Assembly (NCBI GenBank): GCA_045114665.1
Contig: JBGUKW010000290.1
Span: 1 to 22,966 of the forward strand
Reading direction: 5' to 3'
DNA from: CADAWZ01 sp045114665
GTDB taxonomy: Bacteria > Vulcanimicrobiota > CADAWZ01
DNA: 22,966 bases
Shown one piece after another: positions 7,910 to 15,081 of this stretch. Positions within the stretch are counted from its first letter, which is position 1. The number at the start of each line of letters is the position of its first letter. The notes below the pieces were generated by a model, which was given only the letters and a program-made list of their open reading frames with translations, made no database searches and had not been told where the DNA came from. The translations under genes and the position numbers were made by a program.

Positions 7910-7929
7910 TTTTATTATATCGCACAAAA
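7910..7929 (+). repeat. 20-bp exact repeat, copy 1
   Basis: TTTTATTATATCGCACAAAA is identical to 20676-20695 in the rtcB-prfH spacer. The similarity continues loosely as (G)TTGCTA here and TTGGCTA there. Nature unknown. Confidence 0.6.
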
Positions 7930-8037
7930 GTTGCTAATTTGGAGTTTCTCTCCACCTATGAATTTATGAATCTAATCTTCATATTATTGGTTATAGTTTA
8001 ATAATAAAGATATTTTTGTTGTAGGAGTTTTAACGAA

Positions 8038-8106
8038 ATGATAAATATAAATGAAATCAAGCTCCTTAATTTTTTAAAAATTAAGGAGAAAAAAAAATTG
8101 CGTTAG
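8038..8106 (+). CDS. Possible 22-codon small ORF
   Basis: ATG at 8038 with AGGAG about 10 bases upstream (8023-8027) reads MININ...KKKLR, 22 residues. Most of it is the translation of the palindrome at 8062-8088. It could be translated, but a chance frame over a structured element is equally likely. The rest of the 7930-8140 gap shows only AT-rich sequence with weak promoter-like boxes. Confidence 0.2.
   Translation: MININEIKLLNFLKIKEKKKLR
8062..8088 (+). repeat. SD-containing palindrome in an intergenic gap
   Basis: A perfect 13-bp inverted repeat, CTCCTTAATTTTT and AAAAATTAAGGAG around a single T, followed by an A run. It has the same AGCTCCTT...AAGGAG ends as the leader hairpins at 6885 and 19391, but no gene starts directly after it. 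Confidence 0.6.
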
Positions 8107-8140
8107 GTGCTTAATAGTTACTAAATTATAATATTAGAAG

Positions 8141-8207
8141 AAGAATAAAAAAAATGTAAATTTTCAATCCTCTTTCAGTCGAAAGGGGATTTTTTTATTT
8201 TTAGAAA
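8141..8207 (+). repeat. 67-bp direct repeat with terminator, left of the TA pair
   Basis: Differs from 8924-8991 by one substitution (C8165 against T) and one inserted base. It contains the hairpin AATCCTCTTTC (8166-8176), loop agtc, GAAAGGGGATT (8181-8191) followed by a T-rich run, a standard terminator. The copies lie on either side of the toxin-antitoxin module in the same orientation. Confidence 0.85.
8166..8202 (+). terminator. Terminator inside the left TA-flanking repeat
   Basis: An 11-bp stem with one T-G pair (8166-8176 with 8181-8191), 4-base loop, and a T-rich tail TTTTTTATTTTT. It insulates the antitoxin promoter, which starts 8 bases later, from upstream transcription. Confidence 0.8.
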
Positions 8208-8209
8208 TA

Positions 8210-8238
8210 TTGTACAAGCCGTGAAAATATGTTAAAAT
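8210..8238 (+). promoter_or_regulatory. Promoter of the antitoxin-toxin operon
   Basis: TTGTAC (8210-8215), 17-bp spacer, TAAAAT (8233-8238). The leader to the ATG at 8309 is about 64 bases with GAGAGGAA before the start. In this family the antitoxin normally represses its own promoter. Confidence 0.65.
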
Positions 8239-8308
8239 AAATATAATAAAAATGGATAATTTTGCTTTCAAAAATTATTTTTGGAGAAAAAATAGAGAGG
8301 AATAAAAT

Positions 8309-8566
8309 ATGTCAATATCTACAATAAGTATTCGTGTTGATTCTGAATTAAAGAAAAAAGCAGAAAGTTTATTTAAAGATTTAGGGCTTAATATGACTTC
8401 AGCAATAAAGTTATTTCTTAACAGTGCTGTGGAAAATCAAGAAATTCCTTTAATCCCAAATGAAGAAACAAGGCTTGCTCTTGCCGAATCTGAAGAAATG
8501 AGAAATAATCCTGAAAAATATAGAAGATATAAATCGTTTGATGAGATGATAGAGGATATTTTATAA
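8309..8566 (+). CDS. RelB/DinJ-family antitoxin
   Basis: An 85-aa antitoxin. The N-terminal ribbon-helix-helix (STISIRVDSELKKKAESLFKDLGLNMTSAIKLFLN, about residues 4-38) is the DNA-binding and dimerising part typical of DinJ; the charged C-terminal tail (YRRYKSFDEMIEDIL) is the part that usually wraps the toxin. It shares one base with the toxin gene (TAATG). The ATG follows GAGAGGAATAAAAT. Confidence 0.9.
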   Translation: MSISTISIRVDSELKKKAESLFKDLGLNMTSAIKLFLNSAVENQEIPLIPNEETRLALAESEEMRNNPEKYRRYKSFDEMIEDIL

Positions 8567-8838
8567 TGCTTGATATAGTAGCCTCTAATTTATTCAAAAA
8601 AGATATTAAATTGGCAAAAAAGAGAGGATTTGATATATCTCTTTTGCGTGAAGTTGTTACGACTTTAGCACAGAAAAAGCAACTTGATGAAAAATATAGA
8701 GATCACGCTTTACAGGGAAAATATAAGGGTTTTCGTGAATGTCATGTTGAGCCAGATTGGCTTCTTGTTTATCAAATAAGAAAAAAGGAAATAGAATTGT
8801 ATCTTTTTAGAACTGGAACACATAGTGATTTATTTTAA
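8566..8838 (+). CDS. YafQ/RelE-family mRNA interferase toxin
   Basis: A 90-aa RelE-fold toxin that cleaves mRNA on the translating ribosome. The catalytic set known for YafQ is conserved at matching spacing: H47 (DHALQG), H60 (RECHVE), D64-W65 (PDWLLVY), R82 and H86 (FRTGTHSDLF). It therefore looks active. It is translationally coupled to the antitoxin by the TAATG overlap, and the operon ends at the terminator in the right-hand repeat. Confidence 0.92.
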   Translation: MLDIVASNLFKKDIKLAKKRGFDISLLREVVTTLAQKKQLDEKYRDHALQGKYKGFRECHVEPDWLLVYQIRKKEIELYLFRTGTHSDLF

Positions 8839-8923
8839 ACAGAAAATTTTATTCACATCAAATAATAATTTATGACAGATGCTAAGATTTGCAATTAATT
8901 TTTCATGTTCTAAAATATTGTGA

Positions 8924-8991
8924 AAGAATAAAAAAAATAGTAAATTTTTAATCCTCTTTCAGTCGAAAGGGGATTTTTTTATTTTTAGAAA
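8924..8991 (+). repeat. 68-bp direct repeat with terminator, right of the TA pair
   Basis: The second copy of 8141-8207, in direct orientation, starting 85 bases after the toxin stop. The centre-to-centre distance is about 784 bp, and the unit between the copies contains only the TA promoter and genes. The stretch 8839-8923 between toxin and repeat shows nothing recognisable. Confidence 0.85.
8950..8986 (+). terminator. Terminator of the TA operon, inside the right repeat
   Basis: Stem 8950-8960 with 8965-8975, loop agtc, then TTTTTTATTTTT. Confidence 0.8.
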
Positions 8992-9021
8992 GATATTTTA
9001 TAAAAAAATAGAAGTTATTTT

Positions 9022-9058
9022 TTGTTAGTTTTTTGCAATAACAAAATTGCTGTAACAA
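9022..9058. promoter_or_regulatory. Interrupted inverted repeat upstream of the aminotransferase
   Basis: TTGTTA (9022-9027) with TAACAA (9053-9058), and inside it GCAAT (9035-9039) with ATTGC (9046-9050). It lies about 70-105 bases before the start codon and could be an operator or an RNA stem. No clear -35/-10 pair was found here. Confidence 0.3.
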
Positions 9059-9128
9059 CGACATTTTTTCGATTACAAAAGAGACGGAAGAGACAAAAGA
9101 GAAGATAAAAGAAAAAGGAGAAAAAAAT

Positions 9129-10292
9129 ATGATTTCTGAGAGAGCAAAGAAGATAGGGGAGAGCATAACTCTTGCTATCACTGCAAATGCAAAAAAGATG
9201 AAAAAAAATGGTGAAGATGTCGTGATCATGGCTTCTGGCGAGCCTGATTTTGATACACCAGAACACATAAAAAATGCAGGTATTGAAGCAATCAAAAGTG
9301 GTTTTACAAAATATACAACGACATCTGGAATTGATGAATTAAAACAGGCTATTTGTGAAAAGTATAAAAGAGACTTAAATTTGGTATATGAACCAAGTCA
9401 AGTAATTGTTACTGTTGGAGGAAAACAGGCTCTTTTCAATCTGTTTCTGTCAATCATAAATCCAGGTGATGAAGTCATAGTATTTCGTCCTTATTGGGTT
9501 AGTTATTTGGAACAGATTGGATTCGCTGGTGGTATTCCTGTTCTTGCTGAATTGTCAGAATGTGTAGAAAATCCTGAGCTTTTGAAAAAATATATAACTC
9601 CAAAAACAAAGGCTGTTTTATTTAATTTCCCTTCAAATCCTTCAGGTTATGTAATTCCTGAAGATATTTTGGAAAAATTTACAGATATAGCAATTTCAAA
9701 CGATCTTTACATAGTGTCTGATGAAGTTTATGAGAAGTTTATATATGATGGACTTGCTTTTAAGTCTTCCGCTTCTTTTTCTGAAAAATCAAAGGAAAAG
9801 ACAATAATAATAAATGCACTCTCAAAAACATATTCAATGACAGGCTGGAGAGTCGGATATGCACTTGGTGCTAAAGATGTCATAAAAGCAATGGGAGCTA
9901 TTCAAGGACATCAGACTTCAAATGTTTGTTCTATAGCTCAAAAAGCAGGAGTTGTTGCTCTTACATCATCACAAGATTGTGTAAAAAATATGGTTGAGGA
10001 ATTTGCAAAAAGAAGAGCTTACATGTTTGAGAGATTGTCTGCTATAGACAAAATAAAGATAGATAAGCCAATGGGAGCTTTCTATATGTTTCCAGATGTC
10101 TCTGCTTTCTATGGTGGTAAAGTAAAGAATTCTTTTGATTTTTGTAGTTGCCTTTTGAATGAGGAAAAAGTTGCCATAATCCCTGGAATTGGATTTGGGG
10201 CAGACAACCATGTTAGATTGACATATTCAGCTTCTATGGAAGACATAAAAAAGGGCATGGATAGATTCGAGCATTTCTGCAAAAATCTATAA
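9129..10292 (+). CDS. Class I/II aminotransferase, aspartate type (AspC/AAT Ib)
   Basis: A 387-aa fold-type I PLP enzyme, the usual length, close to bacterial subgroup Ib aspartate/prephenate aminotransferases. Residues seen: SGEPDFDTP (36-44), N170 (FPSNPSGYV), D198 and Y201 (SDEVYEKF), the PLP lysine K233 (NALSKTYSMTGW), R241 (GWRVGY), and the substrate carboxylate arginine R363 (NHVRLTYS). It transfers amino groups between aspartate or a related amino acid and 2-oxoglutarate; prephenate or aromatic activity cannot be excluded. The ATG follows AAGGAG (9115-9120). Its purine-rich leader shares a motif with rtcB and prfH. It is monocistronic and ends at a bidirectional terminator. Confidence 0.93.
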   Translation: MISERAKKIGESITLAITANAKKMKKNGEDVVIMASGEPDFDTPEHIKNAGIEAIKSGFTKYTTTSGIDELKQAICEKYKRDLNLVYEPSQVIVTVGGKQALFNLFLSIINPGDEVIVFRPYWVSYLEQIGFAGGIPVLAELSECVENPELLKKYITPKTKAVLFNFPSNPSGYVIPEDILEKFTDIAISNDLYIVSDEVYEKFIYDGLAFKSSASFSEKSKEKTIIINALSKTYSMTGWRVGYALGAKDVIKAMGAIQGHQTSNVCSIAQKAGVVALTSSQDCVKNMVEEFAKRRAYMFERLSAIDKIKIDKPMGAFYMFPDVSAFYGGKVKNSFDFCSCLLNEEKVAIIPGIGFGADNHVRLTYSASMEDIKKGMDRFEHFCKNL

Positions 10293-10307
10293 TAGTTGGA
10301 AAAAAAT

Positions 10308-10347
10308 AAAAGTGGCTGTAAATTCGTGAACTTACAGCCACTTTTTT
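10308..10347. terminator. Bidirectional terminator between convergent genes
   Basis: A perfect 14-bp stem (10308-10321 with 10332-10345, 10-base loop) with an A run before and a T run after. It serves the aminotransferase on + and the small secreted protein on -. Confidence 0.9.
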
Positions 10348-10358
10348 AGTTTATAATA

Positions 10359-10760
10359 TTAAAAATTGAAATCTTCACTTGATACTTTCCAAGAGTCATT
10401 TTCTTTTTTGAAGTGTATTATTCCCGTAAAATTGCAAGTTGCCCCTTTTTGTTTAGTATTTCGTGCTTTTCCCTTTATTTCCATGGTCGCAGTTGAATAG
10501 TCAAATTTTTCCGCTCCAGTTGTGTATTCTATAGGGCTTGTGTAACTCATCAAAAATAACATAGCTTTAGGGTCTTTTTGTTTTTTTATTTCGTCAATGA
10601 TATTTGATGTTACATATTTTGAGACTTCATCTATCTTTAAAGTTTGTACGGCTGCAATTTTTTTTGCATATATTTCTTTTAAATTTGCTTCTTGAGAAAA
10701 TGCTATTTGAAAGATACATGACAAAAATATGAATGTAAATATTAAAATTTTAGTCTTAAT
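10359..10760 (-). CDS. Small secreted protein with NTF2-like/DUF4878 look, probable ATT start
   Basis: From an ATT codon at 10760-10758 the frame reads (M)KTKILIFTFIFLSCIFQIAFS-QEANLKEIY, a complete signal peptide, giving 133 aa. GGAG lies 10 bases upstream (10774-10771). The next possible start, TTG at 10724, has no such site and would remove the positive charges and half of the hydrophobic core. An in-frame stop lies three codons before the ATT. The mature part (EIYAKKIAAVQTLKIDEVSKYV, later GIIHFKKENDSWKVSSEDF) resembles small export-associated alpha+beta lipoprotein-type domains with a terminal W-K-V strand, but function is unknown and no lipobox is certain. Confidence 0.7.
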   Translation of the reverse strand: MKTKILIFTFIFLSCIFQIAFSQEANLKEIYAKKIAAVQTLKIDEVSKYVTSNIIDEIKKQKDPKAMLFLMSYTSPIEYTTGAEKFDYSTATMEIKGKARNTKQKGATCNFTGIIHFKKENDSWKVSSEDFNF

Positions 10761-10814
10761 TTTTGATCAACTCCATTTTATTTATTTTTATATTAATAAT
10801 TTCTTATAAAAATA

Positions 10815-10846
10815 AAAAATCCCCTTGAATTTTCAAGAGGATTTTT
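10815..10846. terminator. Terminator after the secreted beta-propeller-like gene
   Basis: Stem 10815-10829 with 10832-10846 containing one mismatch (C10823/A10838), with T runs on both strands. It lies 17 bases beyond the stop of the - strand gene ending at 10863. Confidence 0.75.
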
Positions 10847-10862
10847 ATTTTATTATGCTATT

Positions 10863-12038
10863 TTATTTGAGTTCGCCCCATGTAATTTGGAATCCGTCCC
10901 ATGTTACATAAGCATTACCATATTCAGAAAGTCTGAGTTGGTTGAGAGATACTCTGGCTTGTTCGTGAATAGGTCTCATTTGGAAGTTATTAACAGCTTT
11001 TCCATAATAATATGAAACAGTTGTTGATTTGAGGCTTAAGTCAGACATTATAGCAGTTGATCCGTTTTTAGACATTGTCAAATATTGATATAATCTGTCA
11101 TTTTGATTGACTTTTACTCTCTTTTTATTTATATCAATTACATAAGTCTTAGGATTTGCATAAGTTGTGAATTCTCCCTCTTTTCTTTCAAGGGCTTTTT
11201 CAGAAACTGTATATATTATTTTATCTTTTCCAGCTGAGAAGTGAATAAAATAAGGAGCTTCGTCAAGAATTGTTGTTTTGCCTCTATCATAGTAACAGAG
11301 AACTTTATTTCCCTCTTTAAATTTATACTTTTCAGCAATTTTTGGATCATTGCTCTTTTTCATTTTTCCAACCCAAAAACATTTTCCAGCATCTACCCAT
11401 TCGACATAGTCAGCATTGTTACCAATTACATTTTCAAATTTTGTTGTATCAAATGTTTTCTTGAAAATACTATATCCTGTTTTGGTAGGGTCAACATATG
11501 CAATAGCTTTACAGATGATTTGATCTTTTTTATCATAAAAATATCCACTTGCACCAATTTTTCCATCTGGATAAGTTTGTATAACTCCAGTATCACATCT
11601 GAAACCTTCTTGTCCTTTTTTATGCTCAAAAAGAACAGTAGCTTTTTTTGTAGGTATGTCAACTTTTATAAATTTAGATCCTCTCTCTGCAGTTATAAGA
11701 CATGTTTTTCCATCATGGGTAAGAGCTGCATTCTGAAGAGCTGTACAAGGAAGAAGAACTTCGCTAATTTTGACTGAATCACGGGTTTTGCCTGAAAAGT
11801 CAAAAACCCAAAGTTTATAGACAGTGCCTTTTTGTTTCATTTTAGTATCTGAAACTTTTTCATAGGCTGTTACAATATTTCCATTTTGTGATATGTTCAT
11901 AATACCAAATCTCAAAATAGAAATTTTCAGTGCTTTTAATTTTGGTTGCGTTATTCTGATAGTTGTAGCATTTGCAGTTGTCAAACCAAAAACAAATACA
12001 GCAAGCAGTACAAGAACAGTTAATCTGACAAATTTCAT
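10863..12038 (-). CDS. Secreted protein of unknown function, beta-propeller-like
   Basis: A 391-aa protein with a clear signal peptide (MKFVRLTVLVLLAVFVFGLTTANA, cleavage near TANA). The mature part has regularly spaced beta-strand signatures of the kind ISQNGNIVTAYE, LTHDGKTCLITAE, TYPDGKIGASGYF, FSAGKDKIIYTVS, MSKNGSTAIMSD and LSEYGNAYVTWDG, six in all, resembling the outer strands of WD40/PD40-type propeller blades. I cannot name a family. AGGAGG lies 9 bases before the ATG at 12038; an in-frame TTG at 12041 is a less likely start. It is probably exported and binds a ligand or partner. Confidence 0.75.
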   Translation of the reverse strand: MKFVRLTVLVLLAVFVFGLTTANATTIRITQPKLKALKISILRFGIMNISQNGNIVTAYEKVSDTKMKQKGTVYKLWVFDFSGKTRDSVKISEVLLPCTALQNAALTHDGKTCLITAERGSKFIKVDIPTKKATVLFEHKKGQEGFRCDTGVIQTYPDGKIGASGYFYDKKDQIICKAIAYVDPTKTGYSIFKKTFDTTKFENVIGNNADYVEWVDAGKCFWVGKMKKSNDPKIAEKYKFKEGNKVLCYYDRGKTTILDEAPYFIHFSAGKDKIIYTVSEKALERKEGEFTTYANPKTYVIDINKKRVKVNQNDRLYQYLTMSKNGSTAIMSDLSLKSTTVSYYYGKAVNNFQMRPIHEQARVSLNQLRLSEYGNAYVTWDGFQITWGELK

Positions 12039-12086
12039 CAAACAGATCCTCCTGAAAAAAATTAATAATTGCCTTAAAAATTTATG

Positions 12087-12163
12087 CGAATATAATTTGC
12101 TTTTAAAGAAAAATTCTATAAAATCGAATATAATTCGCTTTTAAAAGAAAAATTCTATAAAAT
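12087..12163. repeat. Tandem 38/39-bp duplication upstream of divergent genes
   Basis: Copy 1 is 12087-12124 and copy 2 is 12125-12163, head to tail, differing by one substitution and one inserted base. Each begins CGAATATAATT and ends CTATAAAAT. Each therefore carries -10-like boxes (TATAAT, TATAAA), so the duplication may have doubled a promoter or operator between the secreted protein gene (-) and tldD (+). The rest of the 12042-12307 gap is AT-rich with no other feature I can support. Confidence 0.75.
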
Positions 12164-12307
12164 AAACCCTTTTCCTTTACTTAATAATATTTTTTTAGAA
12201 GGACTTCAAAACATTTTTATTAAATTAATAGTGAATATATCTAAATTATAATATTTATAGATTGAAAAAACTTTATATATATACACTAAAATGGGAGGTA
12301 AGCAGTA

Positions 12308-13681
12308 TTGAAAGAGAAATTAGAAGAAGCTGTAAATACTCTCAGAGTTGATTATATGGATATCCGAATTGAGGATAGACATGAGACGAGAATTCAATAT
12401 CTTGGTAAAAAATTAGAACAACTCGGAGAAACTGACAGCTTTGGTGGAACTGTCCGAGTCAGAGATAAAGGAAGATGGGGAATTGTCTCATTTACCGATA
12501 TGGATGATTTTGATAAAAGTATTTTTCTCGCAGCAAGAGAAGCTAAGACTGGAAAATCAGAAGATTACAAATTAGCTGAATCTCCTGCAGTTGAAGACTA
12601 TGTAAAAAAGAGCATTTCTGCAGATTCTGATCCTATCAATATAAATATTGATGAAAAAGAAAAACTTGTAAGAGATTACAATGATATGATTTTGTCTTCA
12701 GACAGAATCAATAATTCATCAGTTTTTTATAAAGATGTCGATGTAAAAAAATATTTTGTAAGTTCTGAGGGAACTTATGTTGAGCAGGACAGAACAGAAT
12801 GTGGAATGTCTATTCAGGCCATTGCAAAAGACGGAACAAATGTTCAAAAATATGCAGATTCACTCGGTGGAATAGATGGTTTTGGAGTTGTAAAAAATCT
12901 CGATGACAAAATAAAAGAGATTTCAGAAAAAGCAGCTTCTCTACTTGATGCAAAACCAGCAAAAGGTGGTCATTTTGACTGTCTAATAGATCAGAGAATG
13001 GCAGGAACATTTATTCATGAAGCATTTGGACACATGAGCGAATCAGATCACATCTGCGGTAATGACAAACTACAGAAGGAAATGGTTCTTGGCAGAAAAA
13101 TTGGAGCCGAAGCACTTACAGCCATTGATGACGGAACAATGGAACATGGAATGGGAACAAATAAATATGATGATGAAGGTGTTCTATGTCAGAAAAATTA
13201 TTTGATAACAGATGGCAAAATTTCAGGTCGTCTCCATTCCAAAGACACAGCTGGCAAAATGGGTGAAAAAGTTTCGGGAAATGCTCGTGCTATTGATTTT
13301 AAATTTGAGCCTATAGTCAGAATGACAAATACCTATATAGAACCTCGTGATTGGACATTTGAGGAAATGCTTGCAGGTATTGAAAATGGTTATTATGTAA
13401 AAGGTTCTCAAGGTGGAATGACAAATCTCGATGTATTCACATTCAGTGCTGGTGAAGCATACAAAGTTGAGAATGGAAAACTCGGTGAAAAAGTTAGAGA
13501 TCTTACATTGACTGGAAATATTTTTGATACAATGAATCGCATTGATGCCATTGGAAATGATTTGATCATGTACAACAGTGGCGGAAGTGGCGGTTGTGGA
13601 AAAGCAGGTCAAGCTCCTTTGCCAATTGGAAGAGGAGGCCCACATTTAGTTATAAGAGATGTTATTGTGGGAGGTCGTTAA
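12308..13681 (+). CDS. tldD: TldD metalloprotease subunit
   Basis: The catalytic subunit of the TldD/TldE (PmbA) zinc protease, which degrades or trims unfolded peptides and in E. coli matures microcin B17 and degrades CcdA. 457 aa, starting at TTG with GGGAGG 9 bases upstream. The zinc site is intact: HEAFGH at 237-242 and the third ligand C430 in GSGGCGK. The conserved EGTYVEQDR and IGRGGPH regions are also present. The partner gene follows directly, with its start 1 base after this stop. Confidence 0.95.
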   Translation: MKEKLEEAVNTLRVDYMDIRIEDRHETRIQYLGKKLEQLGETDSFGGTVRVRDKGRWGIVSFTDMDDFDKSIFLAAREAKTGKSEDYKLAESPAVEDYVKKSISADSDPININIDEKEKLVRDYNDMILSSDRINNSSVFYKDVDVKKYFVSSEGTYVEQDRTECGMSIQAIAKDGTNVQKYADSLGGIDGFGVVKNLDDKIKEISEKAASLLDAKPAKGGHFDCLIDQRMAGTFIHEAFGHMSESDHICGNDKLQKEMVLGRKIGAEALTAIDDGTMEHGMGTNKYDDEGVLCQKNYLITDGKISGRLHSKDTAGKMGEKVSGNARAIDFKFEPIVRMTNTYIEPRDWTFEEMLAGIENGYYVKGSQGGMTNLDVFTFSAGEAYKVENGKLGEKVRDLTLTGNIFDTMNRIDAIGNDLIMYNSGGSGGCGKAGQAPLPIGRGGPHLVIRDVIVGGR

Positions 13682-13700
13682 TATGGAAGTCGTTAATATG
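13669..13700 (+). repeat. 15-bp tandem duplication carrying RBS and start codon
   Basis: GGAGGTCGTTAATAT (13671-13685 region) is followed at once by GGAAGTCGTTAATAT, one mismatch, each ending at an ATG (13683 and 13698). It duplicates the end of tldD, the ribosome binding site and the start codon of tldE in frame, adding five residues (MEVVN) to TldE. Confidence 0.8.
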
Positions 13701-15008
13701 GAAAAAGAAATTATTCAAAAAGCTATAAAACAATACGGTTGTGATGATGCAGAGTTATTTGTTGTAAAGATTGAAAAATATCCTGTTTCTTTTGAAGCAA
13801 GCAAATTGAAATCTGTAAAATCAAGATTGTTGAGAGGTTATAGTCTTCGCACAATAAAAAATGGCAGACTTGGTTTTTCATCTTGTACTTCTCTAAAAGA
13901 CAAGGGCAATAAGCTCATTGAATCAGCAATTTCTGCTGGTGAATTTGGACCAGTTGCAGACTTTTCATTTTGGAAAGGTCAGAGGTTCCCACAGCCTGAT
14001 GTATTTTTCCCAGAAACAGTAAGTTTTGAAATAGAAGAAGCTGAACTTATGGGAAGAAGAATTGTAAGAAGACTTAATGAAATGCTTCCTGAAGCATATA
14101 TTGATGTATCTGTTTCAAAGGCTTTCCAAGAAGTCTCACACTATACATCAGAGACAGAAAAGACATACTATAAGAGTTTATTCTCACTTGGAGCAACATC
14201 TTTAACAGTTCGCTCAGGAGAACTTTTATACATAAATGAGGGAAAAGACAGTTGTACAATTCCCGAAGACCCAATGGCAATAATTGGAAACATTATCTGG
14301 AAAGAGAAAATGTCTCAAAATTCTGTTGAATGTCCTTCAAAGCCAATGCAGGTAATTTTTACACCAAAGACAATGCCTATTCTTATGAAGGGATTCACAA
14401 CAGGTCTCGCAGGTAGAAATGTAGCTTCTAAATCATCTCCACTTTCTGATAGAATAGGGGAGAAGATTCTTGATTCAAGAGTTTCTATCTATGATGATGG
14501 TATAATGTCAGCAGGTCCAGCTTCTGCTCCATTTGATGATGAAGGTGTTCCAAAACAGAGATTTCCACTTTTTGCAAAGGGAGTTCTTAAAAATTATTTC
14601 TTAGACCTAGCTTCGGCAGCAGCTCTCAAAACTGAACCAACAGGTTCTGCAGAAAGAAGATTTTTAGCAGCTCCTATTGCTGAGCCATCAAATTTAGTTA
14701 TGGAACCTGGAAATACAGAATATGAGGACATGATCGAGAATATGGAAGATGGCTTAGTCATTGACCAAGTAATCGGTGGTGGACAAAGCAACCTTTTGAA
14801 TGGCGAATTTTCAATGAATGTTGAACTCGGCTTTAGAGTCAAAAAGGGCAAAATCGTTGGAAGAGTCAGAAATACAATGGTTGCAGGAAATGTCTATGAA
14901 CTTTTCGCAGATAAAATAGAAGCTATTGGTAATAAATGCGAATCTGACGGCAGTGTATTTACGCCTTATGTTTTGTTTAAAGATGTAAGTATTTCTGGAA
15001 GAGAATAA
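13683..15008 (+). CDS. pmbA: TldE/PmbA subunit of the TldD/E protease
   Basis: The non-catalytic partner of TldD. 441 aa from the ATG at 13683, preceded by GGGAGG at 8 bases; a second ATG at 13698 arose by tandem duplication and is a possible alternative. The protein has the U62-family fold (ASKLKSVKSRLLRGYSLRTIKNGRLGFSS near the N-terminus, GPASAPFDDEGVPKQRFPLF in the middle, GGGQSNLLNGEFSMNVELGF near the C-terminus) but no HExxxH, as expected for TldE. It forms an operon with tldD. Confidence 0.93.
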   Translation: MEVVNMEKEIIQKAIKQYGCDDAELFVVKIEKYPVSFEASKLKSVKSRLLRGYSLRTIKNGRLGFSSCTSLKDKGNKLIESAISAGEFGPVADFSFWKGQRFPQPDVFFPETVSFEIEEAELMGRRIVRRLNEMLPEAYIDVSVSKAFQEVSHYTSETEKTYYKSLFSLGATSLTVRSGELLYINEGKDSCTIPEDPMAIIGNIIWKEKMSQNSVECPSKPMQVIFTPKTMPILMKGFTTGLAGRNVASKSSPLSDRIGEKILDSRVSIYDDGIMSAGPASAPFDDEGVPKQRFPLFAKGVLKNYFLDLASAAALKTEPTGSAERRFLAAPIAEPSNLVMEPGNTEYEDMIENMEDGLVIDQVIGGGQSNLLNGEFSMNVELGFRVKKGKIVGRVRNTMVAGNVYELFADKIEAIGNKCESDGSVFTPYVLFKDVSISGRE

Positions 15009-15032
15009 ATATTATAAACGGGTAAAAAAATC

Positions 15033-15078
15033 AAGAGACTATGAAAAATTATTAATATTTTTTCATAGTCTCTTTTTT
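15033..15078. terminator. Bidirectional terminator between tldE and the restriction enzyme gene
   Basis: A perfect 16-bp stem (15033-15048 with 15059-15074, 10-base loop) with an A run before it and a T run after it. It serves convergent genes. Confidence 0.9.
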
Positions 15079-15081
15079 GTC

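Noticed and set aside
7775..7969. 64-codon + strand frame through the palindromic block
   Set aside because: It is a translation of inverted repeats, without family resemblance; it overlaps the stop of the preceding gene by chance.
8141..8991. Integron-like cassette around the toxin-antitoxin genes
   Set aside because: The flanking repeats lack attC-type paired core sites and no integrase is visible; they are simple terminators.
11241..11777. 178-codon + strand frame opposite the secreted protein gene
   Set aside because: The - strand gene has a signal peptide, strong SD and terminator; the antisense frame is low-complexity Phe/Cys/Ser-rich.
12087..12163. CRISPR-like repeat
   Set aside because: The two copies are directly adjacent with no spacer and no third copy; it is a simple tandem duplication.
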